DNA from: Falsibacillus albus | GTDB lineage: Bacteria; Bacillota; Bacilli; Bacillales; DSM-25281 | Direction: 5' to 3' | NCBI RefSeq assembly: GCF_003668575.1 | Contig: NZ_RCVZ01000004.1 | Location: forward strand, 186,001-250,000 | DNA: 64,000 nt | Part shown: piece by piece, positions 26,729 to 35,867 of the stretch | Layout of the letters: each line of letters begins with the position of its first letter | Position numbering within the stretch: position 1 is the stretch's first letter | Notes under the pieces: model-generated | What the model saw: only the letters and a program-made list of their open reading frames with translations | Told to the model about the DNA's origin: nothing | The model's database searches: none | Position numbers and translations under genes: made by a program

Positions 26729-27778
26729 ATGTTCGTAAAATTGGAAAACAACATAACCTATATTAGTTCTCCTGTATTTGAAATGCTAGCTTCTCTATAT
26801 GTGCTGCAAAACCCGAAACATATCCTCAAAAAAAAGGAAGGGTACAGCCATCCTTCCCCGGATGTCTCTCATTGGGTAGAAGAAAAACGACAGTTGTTTT
26901 CTCAAAACCTGTATGAACTTTTGGATTTGTTTTTTCATTTCGAAACATTCATTGGCCTTTCATTAATTAGATTTGCTTATGAACGGAATGTTACTGATGA
27001 AGTGGAATCGTTTCTTCACAAATTGAAGCAAATGTCTTCTGTTTCTCTTTTTTCCTATTTTCTTCAAACAGGATATGTTTCAAAGGACCTCCCGCAAATT
27101 GAAGATAAGAATGAAGTTATAGATTACATAAACAAAGCAGCAATACCCGATATAGAAAAATGGAAATTGACTTATATGTACTTGCATGCAGATGAAACGA
27201 AGAAGCGCCTCCTTCAATTATTGGAAACTTATTATGAACAATTCTATAAAAATGAAACAGGTTTTCTTATGAATTATCACAAACAAAGCTATGAGGATTT
27301 AATGAAAGCTGATGCATTGAATTCCAGACAATCAGTTGGCAAGACGTTTCCCTATATTTCAAACGATACTCTCGATGATCCAACTATTGAAATCATCATT
27401 GCACCTTCATTTTTTTACGCCGATGCATCGATGGCATCGGAAAGTAAAGATTCGCTCATTTTCCTTTATGGAATCCAGCACCCGGTAAAGGATAGATCGA
27501 ATTCTTACACAGAAAAAGATTTAATGAATGCATTGAAAATCATAGGAGATGATAAGCGAATCCGAATGATGAAGCTTTTAAGCCAATCTCCTTATTACGG
27601 GTATGAGCTGGCACAAAAAATGGAATTATCCAATTCAACGATCTCCCACCATTTATCCGCCCTTAGCACGATCGGGGTCGTAACATCCAGACGTGAAGAA
27701 AATAAGGTTTACTTTCAGTTAAATAAAACAAAAGTAAAAGATATGCTAGCTGCGGTCTCTAGTTTTTTAACAGATTAA
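26729..27778 (+). CDS. ArsR-like winged-helix regulator with N-terminal domain
   Basis: This 349-residue protein has a large N-terminal helical domain (about 1-260) of a type found on Bacillus ArsR-like regulators (DUF5937-like). A C-terminal ArsR winged helix follows (IGDDKRIRMMKLLSQSPYYG, YELAQKMELSNSTISHHLSA, GVVTSRREENKVYFQLN). The start has TGGGAGG. No metal-binding Cys box is present, so the ligand is not a classic ArsR metal. It may regulate the MFS pump downstream, which is inference. Confidence 0.8.
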   Translation: MFVKLENNITYISSPVFEMLASLYVLQNPKHILKKKEGYSHPSPDVSHWVEEKRQLFSQNLYELLDLFFHFETFIGLSLIRFAYERNVTDEVESFLHKLKQMSSVSLFSYFLQTGYVSKDLPQIEDKNEVIDYINKAAIPDIEKWKLTYMYLHADETKKRLLQLLETYYEQFYKNETGFLMNYHKQSYEDLMKADALNSRQSVGKTFPYISNDTLDDPTIEIIIAPSFFYADASMASESKDSLIFLYGIQHPVKDRSNSYTEKDLMNALKIIGDDKRIRMMKLLSQSPYYGYELAQKMELSNSTISHHLSALSTIGVVTSRREENKVYFQLNKTKVKDMLAAVSSFLTD

Positions 27779-27809
27779 TCTGCAAGGCTCTTTTCTTAAA
27801 AGTTAGTAC

Positions 27810-27960
27810 TATTGTGCATCGTTGATTTCAATGGAAAAATGTTCGCTTTCCGAGGGGCTGACGGTGAGCCCTCCGAAGTTTCGCATCTCCCGCTCGAATC
27901 AACAGCATGAATGAATCAGATATTTGAAACCTGAAAAAAATCTTTTAGAAAATATTCATT
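27810..27960. repeat. Dispersed intergenic repeat, copy D
   Basis: It contains GTTGATTTCAATGG, TTCGCTTTCCGAGGGG, CTGACGGTGAGCCCTCC and CATCTCCCGCTCGAATCAAC, then the AATCTTTTAGAAAA flank. It is more diverged than copies C and E and lies between two plus-strand genes. Confidence 0.6.
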
Positions 27961-27961
27961 T

Positions 27962-27995
27962 AAAATAAAGCCCCGTGAAATTCGGGCTTTATTTT
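27962..27995 (+). terminator. Terminator after the ArsR-type gene
   Basis: AAAATAAAGCCC and GGGCTTTATTTT form a perfect hairpin beyond repeat copy D. Confidence 0.8.
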
Positions 27996-28057
27996 ATGAA
28001 TCTATATTTAATTTCTATCAAAACTCTAATTTGATTTAAGTTGAAAGAGAGGTACTC

Positions 28058-29281
28058 ATGAATTCAATTTGGAGAAACAAAAACTTTCTATTACTGTGGG
28101 CTGGGAATAGCGTTTCTGTATTGGGTAGCCGGTTTTATATGATTGCTGTGATGTGGTATATCATTCAAGAAACTGGTTCATCAATGGCACTGGGAATCAG
28201 TGTCCTTTGTTTTACCATTCCTTCCGTACTGCTTATGCCGATTGGTGGAGTGCTGGCTGATCGAAACATGAAGAAACAGCTCATGGCAGGCACCGATTTT
28301 ATCAATGGAATTTTGATGATGATCATTAGCTGTCTTATCTATAGCCATTCTCTGTTATTTTTCGTCTATACGACTATTGTCATTTCTTCATCCGTATCGG
28401 CTTTTTTTTCGCCTGCGAATTCTGCAGCCATCCCTCTCATTGTTGGAAAAGAACAGCTTTCAAAGGCCAATTCCCTAACACAGGTTACGAGTCAACTTTC
28501 CAATATACTCGGACCTGCATTAGCCGGAATATTGATCTCTGCCACTGACATATGGATTCTTTTTGTCATGAATGGTATATCATTTTTGATTTCTGCTTGT
28601 TCAGAGCTATTCATTTCCATACCCAACGTTGATGAACAGCATTCAAGAAACAAGCTTCTCTCGCAATTACAAGAAGGATTGAAATTCGTATTGAATTATC
28701 GATCTTTGCTTCACTTGATCGTGGTCGGAGGGATTATCATTAATTTTTTCCTTGCTCCGCTGCAAGTATATATTACGATGATTTGCAGCAAGGTCATCCA
28801 TACAGGCCCGAGAGGCATGGGGTTTGTGGATGCGTCCATTTCCATCGGTGCATTGATTGGAAGTATGATCATTTATATGCAATTTTTTAAGGATAAAATA
28901 AAAATGGTCATTTTCGGTTTAAGCATCGAGGGTTTATCCTTGTTGATAGGCGGCATATTCGTCCACCATTATGTGGCGATCATTGCATGTGCATTAATTC
29001 TCGGACTCGGCATCAGTTTGGCAAGCGTCGGAATAAGTACATTATTTCAAACACTTGTTCCAGATGAAAAAAGAGGCCGTGTCGGGAGTGTCCTCTCCAC
29101 ACTCTCCACATTCATCGTTCCATTCGGAACTTTGTTTGGCTCCTTCATCATTGTGCATGTGTCAATCGGAAGCATGATGATTTTGTCTGGCGTCATGGTT
29201 GCTTTGTCCGGAATATCATTGCTCGTCCCCTTCGTTTTCAAAAAACGAGTCCAACCATCTCAATTTAAAAATACATTCTGA
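28058..29281 (+). CDS. MFS transporter (multidrug efflux-like)
   Basis: This 407-residue protein has 12 predicted helices. Motif A-like GGVLADRNMKKQLMAGTDF and the start FLLLWAGNSVSVLGSRFYMI are typical of the macrolide/DHA3-type efflux branch. A GAGAGG site precedes it. The substrate is unknown. It may be regulated by the ArsR-like gene just upstream. Confidence 0.87.
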   Translation: MNSIWRNKNFLLLWAGNSVSVLGSRFYMIAVMWYIIQETGSSMALGISVLCFTIPSVLLMPIGGVLADRNMKKQLMAGTDFINGILMMIISCLIYSHSLLFFVYTTIVISSSVSAFFSPANSAAIPLIVGKEQLSKANSLTQVTSQLSNILGPALAGILISATDIWILFVMNGISFLISACSELFISIPNVDEQHSRNKLLSQLQEGLKFVLNYRSLLHLIVVGGIIINFFLAPLQVYITMICSKVIHTGPRGMGFVDASISIGALIGSMIIYMQFFKDKIKMVIFGLSIEGLSLLIGGIFVHHYVAIIACALILGLGISLASVGISTLFQTLVPDEKRGRVGSVLSTLSTFIVPFGTLFGSFIIVHVSIGSMMILSGVMVALSGISLLVPFVFKKRVQPSQFKNTF

Positions 29282-29393
29282 AAGAAAAAATCTGGGCCCT
29301 TTCTTGCCTAAAATGACCATTTTTTACATGTATTTTCACATTAAAGGGCTCACATACTACAAAAAATGGTGCGGTATTAAGGTGGTATGTTCC

Positions 29394-30101
29394 ATGCATG
29401 ATATTTTTGAATCAATCATCCGAACAATTCTTTCTTATATTATGCTGCTCCTCTTCACTTACTTTATGGGAAAGCAGCTGAATTCTCATAAAAACTATTT
29501 TAATTTTGCATTTTCCATCACACTTGGGTCTTTTGTTGCTAACATGAGTTTTGAATATAATTTAAATTATCTGTCGTTGACGTTATCTTTTTTGACTTTG
29601 ATCCTGATTTATTTCATCCTTCTTTTGACTTCCTTTCATAGCCGTAATTTAAGAAAGTATTTTTCAGGAAGGCCGACCGTCATCATCGAAAAAGGAAAAC
29701 TATTGGATCATAACATGAAAAAGCTAAAGTATTCATTGGATAACTTAAATCAACATCTTAGAGAACAAAGTATTTTTGATATTGATCAAGTGGAGTATGC
29801 AGTACTTGAGGTAAGCGGCAATTTATCCGTCCTCAAGAAAGATATTTACCAGACAGTGGTAAAAAAGGACATGTCGATTCCTCCCAAAACCGATAAAGCC
29901 CTTCCCGTTGAAGTCATAATGGAAGGCAAAATCATTAAGGAAAATCTTAGAACTCCCTACACAAAGGAGTGGATTGAACATCAATGCAGATCAAGGAACC
30001 TTCTAATTCAAGATGTTTATTATGCTGTCATCGGAACACAAGGGCAGCTTTTCTTCGATGTGTATAATGATCGACTCAAGTCACCTTTTGATGTGGAATG
30101 A
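29394..30101 (+). CDS. DUF421 family membrane protein (YetF-like)
   Basis: The protein has 235 residues from the ATG at 29394, which follows AAGGTGGT; the longer frame from 29199 overlaps the MFS gene. Three N-terminal helices (about 10-28, 36-55, 60-80) precede a cytoplasmic domain with RPTVIIEKGKLLDHNMKKLK, the DUF421 signature, and DIDQVEYAVLEVSGNLSVLK. The family is linked to spore and membrane functions; the mechanism is unknown. Confidence 0.85.
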   Translation: MHDIFESIIRTILSYIMLLLFTYFMGKQLNSHKNYFNFAFSITLGSFVANMSFEYNLNYLSLTLSFLTLILIYFILLLTSFHSRNLRKYFSGRPTVIIEKGKLLDHNMKKLKYSLDNLNQHLREQSIFDIDQVEYAVLEVSGNLSVLKKDIYQTVVKKDMSIPPKTDKALPVEVIMEGKIIKENLRTPYTKEWIEHQCRSRNLLIQDVYYAVIGTQGQLFFDVYNDRLKSPFDVE

Positions 30102-30105
30102 CTTA

Positions 30106-30245
30106 GGGGAAGCTTGATGCCTGAGGTTAGTGCCCGGATCTCCCTTTTTCATAGAAAGGCATCAAAGTGTGGCTCTGGTGACCACCCACTAGCTTTGTCA
30201 TGATTATCGATCATCAATCCGTACCTTTGATGCCCGACTTTCCCC
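30106..30245. other. Structured inverted-repeat region, unexplained
   Basis: GGCATCAAAG (30158-30167) is perfectly inverted as CTTTGATGCC (30225-30234), and TTGATGCC also occurs at 30114-30121, so the central strand has two possible partners. GGGGAAG (30106-30112) can close with CTTTCCCC (30238-30245). It lies directly after the DUF421 stop codon. No T run or known RNA family is recognised. The remaining bases to 30751 hold a fragment of repeat-like flank (30515-30600) but no supported gene. Confidence 0.4.
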
Positions 30246-30751
30246 ATTCTTATAGTGAACCGTCATCAATACATGGGTTCTGTCCTCTACACTTTACTCA
30301 TTGGCAATACTCCCCAAAAAACCGTTTTGTCACCATGTTTTCCTTCATTTTTAAAAAGCGAAATTTTGAGCCTGTCTTACATAATAGAACAAGATAATCA
30401 TGCATTTTGCATTGAATCACTAGATGTAATTACCCAATTCAAATGGAAAAATGTTAAAATAGAACTAATATTATCATTAATTTATATATTTTTCTTCTGT
30501 TGATCTTTCCAAATGGCTGTTTTCGTAAAGGTTGTTGTTAAAATCATAATCCCGATTTTAACGTAAAAACAGCTATTTTGTTCGTTGAATGAAAGTTTTC
30601 TAGCCCTTTTCTCCTATATACGCTATTTTAGTAGTTGAAACTTTGCTTAAACAATCCTACTTTATTAGCAAAACGACAATGTAAGAGAAAAGAGCCTTCC
30701 AAATACATTCCTTGTACCTATGAAGTGCAATTATTAAAGGGGGTCCTTCAA

Positions 30752-32539
30752 ATGAATTTTATATTGCTGATAACATTATCGATTATTCCTTTAATATTTT
30801 GCTTGGTTACATTTTTTGGGAAGTACACACATTTTAGAAAAAGAATCACGATCTTTCTCATGCTGCTGGCCATTTGGCAAATTGACGTCTCTATCTTATA
30901 CAGCAATGAATTCTTTTCAAATAGTACTGCCTTGATAATCTTTAGATCTTTGCGCTTTGCGCCGATTTTTCAGATGGCAATTATTTATTTTTTTTCAATG
31001 AGGATCATGCAGGAGTGTTTAGAGTCTGACCAATTATCACAAAAAATGATTTCCATTTTGCATTGGTTGTTCAACCGTACCATATTTTATATCCTCCTTG
31101 CCTATTGTCTATTCGTTTATGCTGTCAATTTTACACCCTACGGGATTCAACATCTTACAGTGGTTAAAGAATTTCCGCAATTTCCATCCCACTACTATCC
31201 TGTATACGGTCCATTAAATTTTACTTTTACAATTAATATTTACCTCACATTTATTACCACCATGCTGTTTTTATTTGCTAGTTTACAAGTTAAGAATCTT
31301 CCTTTAAAGAGGTTTTTCATCAGTTTGAATGTATCCACCATTTTTATTTTTATCATTGGCGTCATGAGTGGATTTTTGTTCATTCCATTGTTTTTCTCCA
31401 GCTTAAGCTCTCTCATAAGTACATGTGTTTTATTCATAGGCTATACTTCTGTACAGTCACGCACGATTGAGCAAATAAATCGTGAGCTTCGGGACCAAAG
31501 TGCTTTTTTGGAAATATTGATGAATGTCAACCCGAACTATTTATACGTGAGGAATCAAAAAAAAGAAATAGTAGCCTTAAATAAATCGTTTGCCGATCTC
31601 CATGGAATCAATCCGATGATATTTCATAAGACAGATGAAATTTTTTTAATGGCTAAACAAAAAAAATGGATTAATCCGATGAAGAATTGTTCCCATGATA
31701 TTTATGAATTTGAAGATGTGCAAGGAACAAATCATTTGATTGAATGGACATGCAAACAAATTAATTTTCAAGGAGAAAAGAACTATTCCCTTTGTTTTGG
31801 ACATGATGTTACAGAAAGAATGCAGAATGAAGAAATGATCATCAAATCGGAAAATATGCGTGTGTTGGGGGAAATGGCTGCTGGCATTGCACATGAAATC
31901 AAAAATCCGTTAACATCCATCAAAGGGTTTATTCAGCTTTTGAATGAGGATCCTGAATGCAATACTGGATATTTAAAGATCATTTCTGCAGAAATAGATC
32001 GAATTAATGAAGTTGTCGGTGAATTGCTCTATATGGCTAAGCCACAGGCGAATACGAAGAGCAATTCCTTTTTCAATATCATGGATGTCATCGATCACGT
32101 TAAATTGCTGCTGGATACTACCGCAATCATGACGAACGTAGAGATTCAAACCGCCGGCGACCCTGCCCTGCATCTTAGAGGGTTTGAAGAGAAATTATTA
32201 AAGCAGGTCCTTCTGAACATTATGAAAAACTCTCTTGAGGCACTTTCTAAAGGTGGGAAAGTCAAAATCAAGATAGAAAGACTGATGGACGATCAGATCC
32301 GAATCAGGGTCATCGATAACGGCATCGGGATTTCAAGAGAAAAATTGAAGAGGCTTGGAGAGCCGTTTTATACGACAAAAGAAAAAGGTACTGGGCTTGG
32401 TTTAACAATTTGCCATAAAATCATGCGCGAAAATAATGGTTCCCTGCAATTTAAGAGCAAGTTAGGCATGGGGACCGTGGTCGATTTAATTTTTGTTTCC
32501 CAGTCAAATTCCAATAATGAACTTCAAACATCATCATGA
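30752..32539 (+). CDS. Sensor histidine kinase with 7TM and PAS domains
   Basis: The protein has 595 residues from the ATG at 30752 (AAAGGGGGT ahead); the frame from 30635 lacks a site. Seven predicted membrane helices (residues 1-245) resemble the 7TM histidine-kinase N-terminus. A PAS segment follows (about 265-370), then the HisKA box AAGIAHEIKNPLTSIKGFIQ and an ATPase with IDNGIGISREKLKRLGEPFY and EKGTGLGLTI. It resembles the Spo0 phosphorelay kinases in its catalytic half. No response regulator gene adjoins it. Confidence 0.9.
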   Translation: MNFILLITLSIIPLIFCLVTFFGKYTHFRKRITIFLMLLAIWQIDVSILYSNEFFSNSTALIIFRSLRFAPIFQMAIIYFFSMRIMQECLESDQLSQKMISILHWLFNRTIFYILLAYCLFVYAVNFTPYGIQHLTVVKEFPQFPSHYYPVYGPLNFTFTINIYLTFITTMLFLFASLQVKNLPLKRFFISLNVSTIFIFIIGVMSGFLFIPLFFSSLSSLISTCVLFIGYTSVQSRTIEQINRELRDQSAFLEILMNVNPNYLYVRNQKKEIVALNKSFADLHGINPMIFHKTDEIFLMAKQKKWINPMKNCSHDIYEFEDVQGTNHLIEWTCKQINFQGEKNYSLCFGHDVTERMQNEEMIIKSENMRVLGEMAAGIAHEIKNPLTSIKGFIQLLNEDPECNTGYLKIISAEIDRINEVVGELLYMAKPQANTKSNSFFNIMDVIDHVKLLLDTTAIMTNVEIQTAGDPALHLRGFEEKLLKQVLLNIMKNSLEALSKGGKVKIKIERLMDDQIRIRVIDNGIGISREKLKRLGEPFYTTKEKGTGLGLTICHKIMRENNGSLQFKSKLGMGTVVDLIFVSQSNSNNELQTSS

Positions 32540-32540
32540 A

Positions 32541-32590
32541 AGAAGGCTGCCAGAATTGCGATAATTCATTGCAACAGGCAGCCTTCTTCT
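32541..32590. terminator. Hairpin between the kinase and ThrRS genes
   Basis: GAAGGCTGCC and GGCAGCCTTC form a 10-bp stem between convergent genes. The T-rich tails are short on both sides, so it is a weak bidirectional terminator. Confidence 0.6.
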
Positions 32591-32600
32591 ATTTCAGCTT

Positions 32601-34406
32601 TTAGAGCTTCTTATTTTGAATTTCCGAACGGATTTCATTCATGAAATCTCCGAGCCATCTGAATGATGAAGTGTTTTCTCCATATTTTCTGACGCTTAAA
32701 TATTGATAATTGACTTCTTTATCACCGATGACAATCATATAAGGTATCTTTTTCAATTGCGCATTCCTGATTTTCAGTCCCAGCTTTTCATGGCGATCGT
32801 CTAATTTTGTACGGATGCCAGCATGACTGAGCTTATCCGCTATCTCTTTCGCATATTTGCCATGAACTTTATGGGAAATTGGCATAACAACGGCCTGAAC
32901 AGGAGCAAGCCAAGTTGGAAATGCCCCTGCAAAGTGCTCGAGCAGCATACCAAAGAACCTGTCGATCGATCCGAAAATGGCCCTGTGAATGACAACCGGC
33001 CGTTGTTTTTCATTATTCGCATCCATGTATACTAGATCGAATTTTTCAGGAAGTTGAAAATCCAGCTGTACTGTTGCACATTGATGACTTCGATTTAATG
33101 CATCTTTTATGTGGAAATCAATTTTGGGACCATAAAATGCCCCATCCCCTTCATTTACACGGTAGTTGCAGTTCATTTTATCCAGCACATTTTTCAATGA
33201 ATGTTCAGCGGATTCCCACAAAGCATCTTCTCCCATGGACTTTTGTGGACGAGTTGAAAGCTCAATTTTATATTCGAATCCAAAAATTTGGTAAGCATAA
33301 TCGATGAGTTGAATGACATGCATGATTTCTTCTTCGATTTGGTCAGGCGCTGCAAAAATGTGTGCATCGTCCTGGCAGAATGACCGGACTCTCAGGAGAC
33401 CATTCAATCCACCGCTGAATTCATGGCGATGCACTTGGCCAAATTCTGAAAGTCTGATGGGCAAATCACGATAAGAATGAAGTTTGTTTCGATAAATTAG
33501 CATGTGCCCCGGGCAGTTCATGGGTTTGATGGCGAAGCTCGAATTGTCGACCTCAGCAAAATACATGTTTTCTTTATAATGATCCCAATGACCTGATTGT
33601 TCCCATAACCGGGCATTCATCATCGAAGGTGTGCGTACTTCTTCATATCCATTTTTCAATTGAAGATCTCGGAGGAATGCTTCAAGTTCCTGTCGGATGA
33701 TTTGTCCGTCCGGCAAATAAAATGGCATACCCGCCGCTTCCTCTGAGAACATGAATAAATCCATTTCTTTCCCAAGTTTTCTATGGTCTCTTTTTGCAGC
33801 TTCCTCTTTCATTTGTAAGTATTCCTTTAACTCAAGATCACTAATAAAGGCAGTACCATATATTCTTTGAATCATTTGGTTTTCCTTCATAACTTCATCA
33901 TACACACCTGAAACGTGGCTTAATTTGAATGCTTGAATCCATTTAATTGAAGCAAGCTCTGGTCCAGGGCATAAGTCAAAGAAGGCTCCATGTTTAAAAA
34001 TCCATACTACCGCTTCTTCAGAAACACTTTCAAGCATTTTTAGTTTATAATCTTCTCCTAAACGTTCAAATAATTGAACGGCTTCACTTTTGCTTACATA
34101 TTCAAGATGAATCTCAAGATCTTGGCTTACGATAAATTCCATTTCTTTTTGGATATGGATCAGTTCATCACTGGAGATGCTTTTTCCAAAATCAAAATCA
34201 TAATAAAACCCATCCTCCAGCACTCCTCCTTTGCCAAGCTTCACATCTGGATAAAGTCGTTTTACTGCCCTTCCAAGTACATGGAGGGCAGTTTGTCGAA
34301 TGGCTCCAATGTCCTCTTTTGCATCAAAAAGTTTTCCTAAGTGATAAATTTTATCTTCTCCATCTGGAAATATTGGCTGTACACGTTCATTTAACACAAT
34401 AAACAC
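32601..34406 (-). CDS. Threonyl-tRNA synthetase paralogue lacking TGS, editing site degraded
   Basis: This 601-residue protein charges tRNA-Thr by its catalytic core: motif 2 QVHRHEFSGGLNGLLRVRSF, zinc ligands in NCPGHM and QDDAHIF and the end VVIHRAIFGSIDRF, then the anticodon-binding domain. It starts about 60 residues later than normal ThrRS, so the N-terminal TGS domain is absent. In the N2 editing domain the HxxxH motif reads Gln38-x3-His42 and the CxxxH motif Cys146-x3-Glu150. The WRGD that normally follows is missing. Two threonine T-boxes precede it. Core wording resembles ThrRS from outside Bacillus. Confidence 0.92.
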   Translation of the reverse strand: MFIVLNERVQPIFPDGEDKIYHLGKLFDAKEDIGAIRQTALHVLGRAVKRLYPDVKLGKGGVLEDGFYYDFDFGKSISSDELIHIQKEMEFIVSQDLEIHLEYVSKSEAVQLFERLGEDYKLKMLESVSEEAVVWIFKHGAFFDLCPGPELASIKWIQAFKLSHVSGVYDEVMKENQMIQRIYGTAFISDLELKEYLQMKEEAAKRDHRKLGKEMDLFMFSEEAAGMPFYLPDGQIIRQELEAFLRDLQLKNGYEEVRTPSMMNARLWEQSGHWDHYKENMYFAEVDNSSFAIKPMNCPGHMLIYRNKLHSYRDLPIRLSEFGQVHRHEFSGGLNGLLRVRSFCQDDAHIFAAPDQIEEEIMHVIQLIDYAYQIFGFEYKIELSTRPQKSMGEDALWESAEHSLKNVLDKMNCNYRVNEGDGAFYGPKIDFHIKDALNRSHQCATVQLDFQLPEKFDLVYMDANNEKQRPVVIHRAIFGSIDRFFGMLLEHFAGAFPTWLAPVQAVVMPISHKVHGKYAKEIADKLSHAGIRTKLDDRHEKLGLKIRNAQLKKIPYMIVIGDKEVNYQYLSVRKYGENTSSFRWLGDFMNEIRSEIQNKKL

Positions 34407-34436
34407 TCCTCACAAAAGTTTAATTGGTTTAATTGT

Positions 34437-34685
34437 TAAAAAAGCGAACTCATCCCTGAGAAAGGGACGAGTTCGCTTGGACCCGTGGTTCCACCCAAAT
34501 TTCCACAGCACTAGATTGGCTGTTGGCTTCATTGACGATAACGCTTTTCAGCGATAGTGGATATGTACATTTCCCACTATAGCTCACAGGTGGTAATCGA
34601 CTTCAATCGAATTTGGAAGTTCTCAGCATTCCTTCCTTCTCTGTTAAACCGTTTGAAGCAATCTTGTCCTGATCATGGCTTATTA
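34437..34685 (-). ncRNA. T-box riboswitch (Thr), proximal
   Basis: Read on the minus strand it holds the stem I blocks AGAGAAGGAAGG, a specifier context GATTACCACCTG with codon ACC (Thr), then the T-box TGGGTGGAACCACGGG. The terminator GCGAACTCGTCCC / GGGATGAGTTCGC-TTTTTT follows. It directly precedes the ThrRS-like gene. Uncharged tRNA-Thr should favour the antiterminator and expression. Confidence 0.93.
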
Positions 34686-34717
34686 ATATTGATTTATGTT
34701 TCAAGTATCAAAAATAA

Positions 34718-34960
34718 AAGCACACCCATCCCTAATAAAAGGGACGAGTGTGCAATATACCCGTGGTTCCACCCAGATTCCCATTGAACGGATACGTCCA
34801 ACAGCTTCTTCGGCTTTAACGCAGCCCGCACGAAATTGGTTTCATTAAATCCCCCAACTTTGCTCCCAGGTGGTAAATGATTCGGTTCAATCGGAAGTTT
34901 CCAGCTACCCTTCCTTCTCTGTTATTGAGGGATGAATCATTCATGTCCTGTTCAATGCAA
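34718..34960 (-). ncRNA. T-box riboswitch (Thr), distal
   Basis: It has the same elements as the proximal copy: AGAGAAGGAAGG, TTTACCACCTGGGAGC with ACC as specifier, TGGGTGGAACCACGGG, and terminator GCACACTCGTCCC / GGGATGGGTGTGC with TTTT. Two tandem T-boxes multiply the stringency of the tRNA-Thr response, as known for B. subtilis thrZ. Confidence 0.92.
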
Positions 34961-34975
34961 TTGATATTAATAAAG

Positions 34976-35004
34976 AATATACACGATTCGAAAATTGGAT
35001 GCAA
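34976..35004 (-). promoter_or_regulatory. Predicted sigma-A promoter of the T-box/ThrRS unit
   Basis: Minus strand: TTGCAT (35004-34999), 17-bp spacer, TATATT (34981-34976). Transcription would start just before the distal T-box. Confidence 0.65.
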
Positions 35005-35227
35005 TAGTCAAATGCATATTTTCAGAAAATTTTTAAATTAAATTTGGTTGTCCGCCTTTTTTGACAATTTTTGGTTTGAACGTGGAGGCGTGTCCCCGAA
35101 AAATACATAAACTATTTAATGTACAGAGGATATCTTCTATTTCCATGCTGGGGCTGGATATCTTCTTCCCATTGAAGGCCTGGGCATCAAGGGGAACAAT
35201 CCCAATAAGGAAGGAGTCTGCAACTGC

Positions 35228-35500
35228 ATGACCGATAAAAAAGATGATATATCAATAGATTTGGACTCATTTATGAATGCTGCATCAAAACTCTTGAAGG
35301 ATGATGGTTTATTGAACTCATTGCAAAACATTTCGCCGCTTGCTTCCAATCTTTTTGATGACAAAGAGATGGAATCATTAAATAAATTATTGGAAGACAA
35401 CCAGATCCCCCCTGCAAGAAGCTCCGATGACATGGAGAAAATCATGAAAGAACTTAAGGAAATTAAGAAATTGCTAATGGAGATTAAACGGAAAATTTAA
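35228..35500 (+). CDS. Hypothetical 90-residue acidic helical protein
   Basis: It starts MTDKKDDISIDLDSFMNAAS and is mostly helical, with a C-terminal coiled-coil-like repeat MEKIMKELKEIKKLLMEIKR. AAGGAAGGAG lies 11 bases ahead. The family is not recognised; there is no membrane segment. A terminator follows. Confidence 0.65.
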   Translation: MTDKKDDISIDLDSFMNAASKLLKDDGLLNSLQNISPLASNLFDDKEMESLNKLLEDNQIPPARSSDDMEKIMKELKEIKKLLMEIKRKI

Positions 35501-35506
35501 TCCAAG

Positions 35507-35536
35507 TAAAAAACGCTGTTGAACAGCGTTTTTTTA
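35507..35536 (+). terminator. Terminator after the 90-residue gene
   Basis: AAAACGCTGTT and AACAGCGTTTT form a hairpin with TTTTTTT. Confidence 0.85.
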
Positions 35537-35598
35537 CATAAGAAGTTTTCAAATAGTCTTTATGGGGTGGAAATAGATAAAGTCGACAACCTGAAAAA

Positions 35599-35766
35599 TC
35601 ATTTCTTACCGGTAAAAGGATTTATTTCATAAGTTAAATCTCTCCCTGCCGCTTTTTCTTCTGCAGAGATACTTTTGCCAAGAGATGCATAATACCATAT
35701 CCAAGCTGCAGCGGATAATAATCCACCACCCAAGATAATCCATGATGTAAGTTCCAAATCATCCAT
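35599..35766 (-). CDS. Small membrane protein (55 residues)
   Basis: The ATG at 35766 opens 55 codons: MDDLELTSWIILGGGLLSAA with one helix at about 8-28, then a polar tail KSISAEEKAAGRDLTYEINP. AGGGAG abuts the ATG; a TTG at codon 4 would have better spacing. The frame is clean and coding-like. The function is unknown. Confidence 0.6.
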   Translation of the reverse strand: MDDLELTSWIILGGGLLSAAAWIWYYASLGKSISAEEKAAGRDLTYEINPFTGKK

Positions 35767-35867
35767 CTCCCTAAGTTGTATCGTTTTCTAGAATAATTAT
35801 AACAAAAACTATATCAATTTCCAATATTTTCTGATTTCAGAGAAAATGATTCGTGTGTTATGCAGCT

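Noticed and set aside
30130-30260. A short minus-strand frame within the inverted-repeat region
   Set aside because: About 32 codons with no recognised family, and the inverted repeats explain the conserved-looking blocks better.
32601-34406. Housekeeping thrS
   Set aside because: The TGS domain is absent and two editing motifs are changed, so it is a paralogue rather than the standard enzyme.
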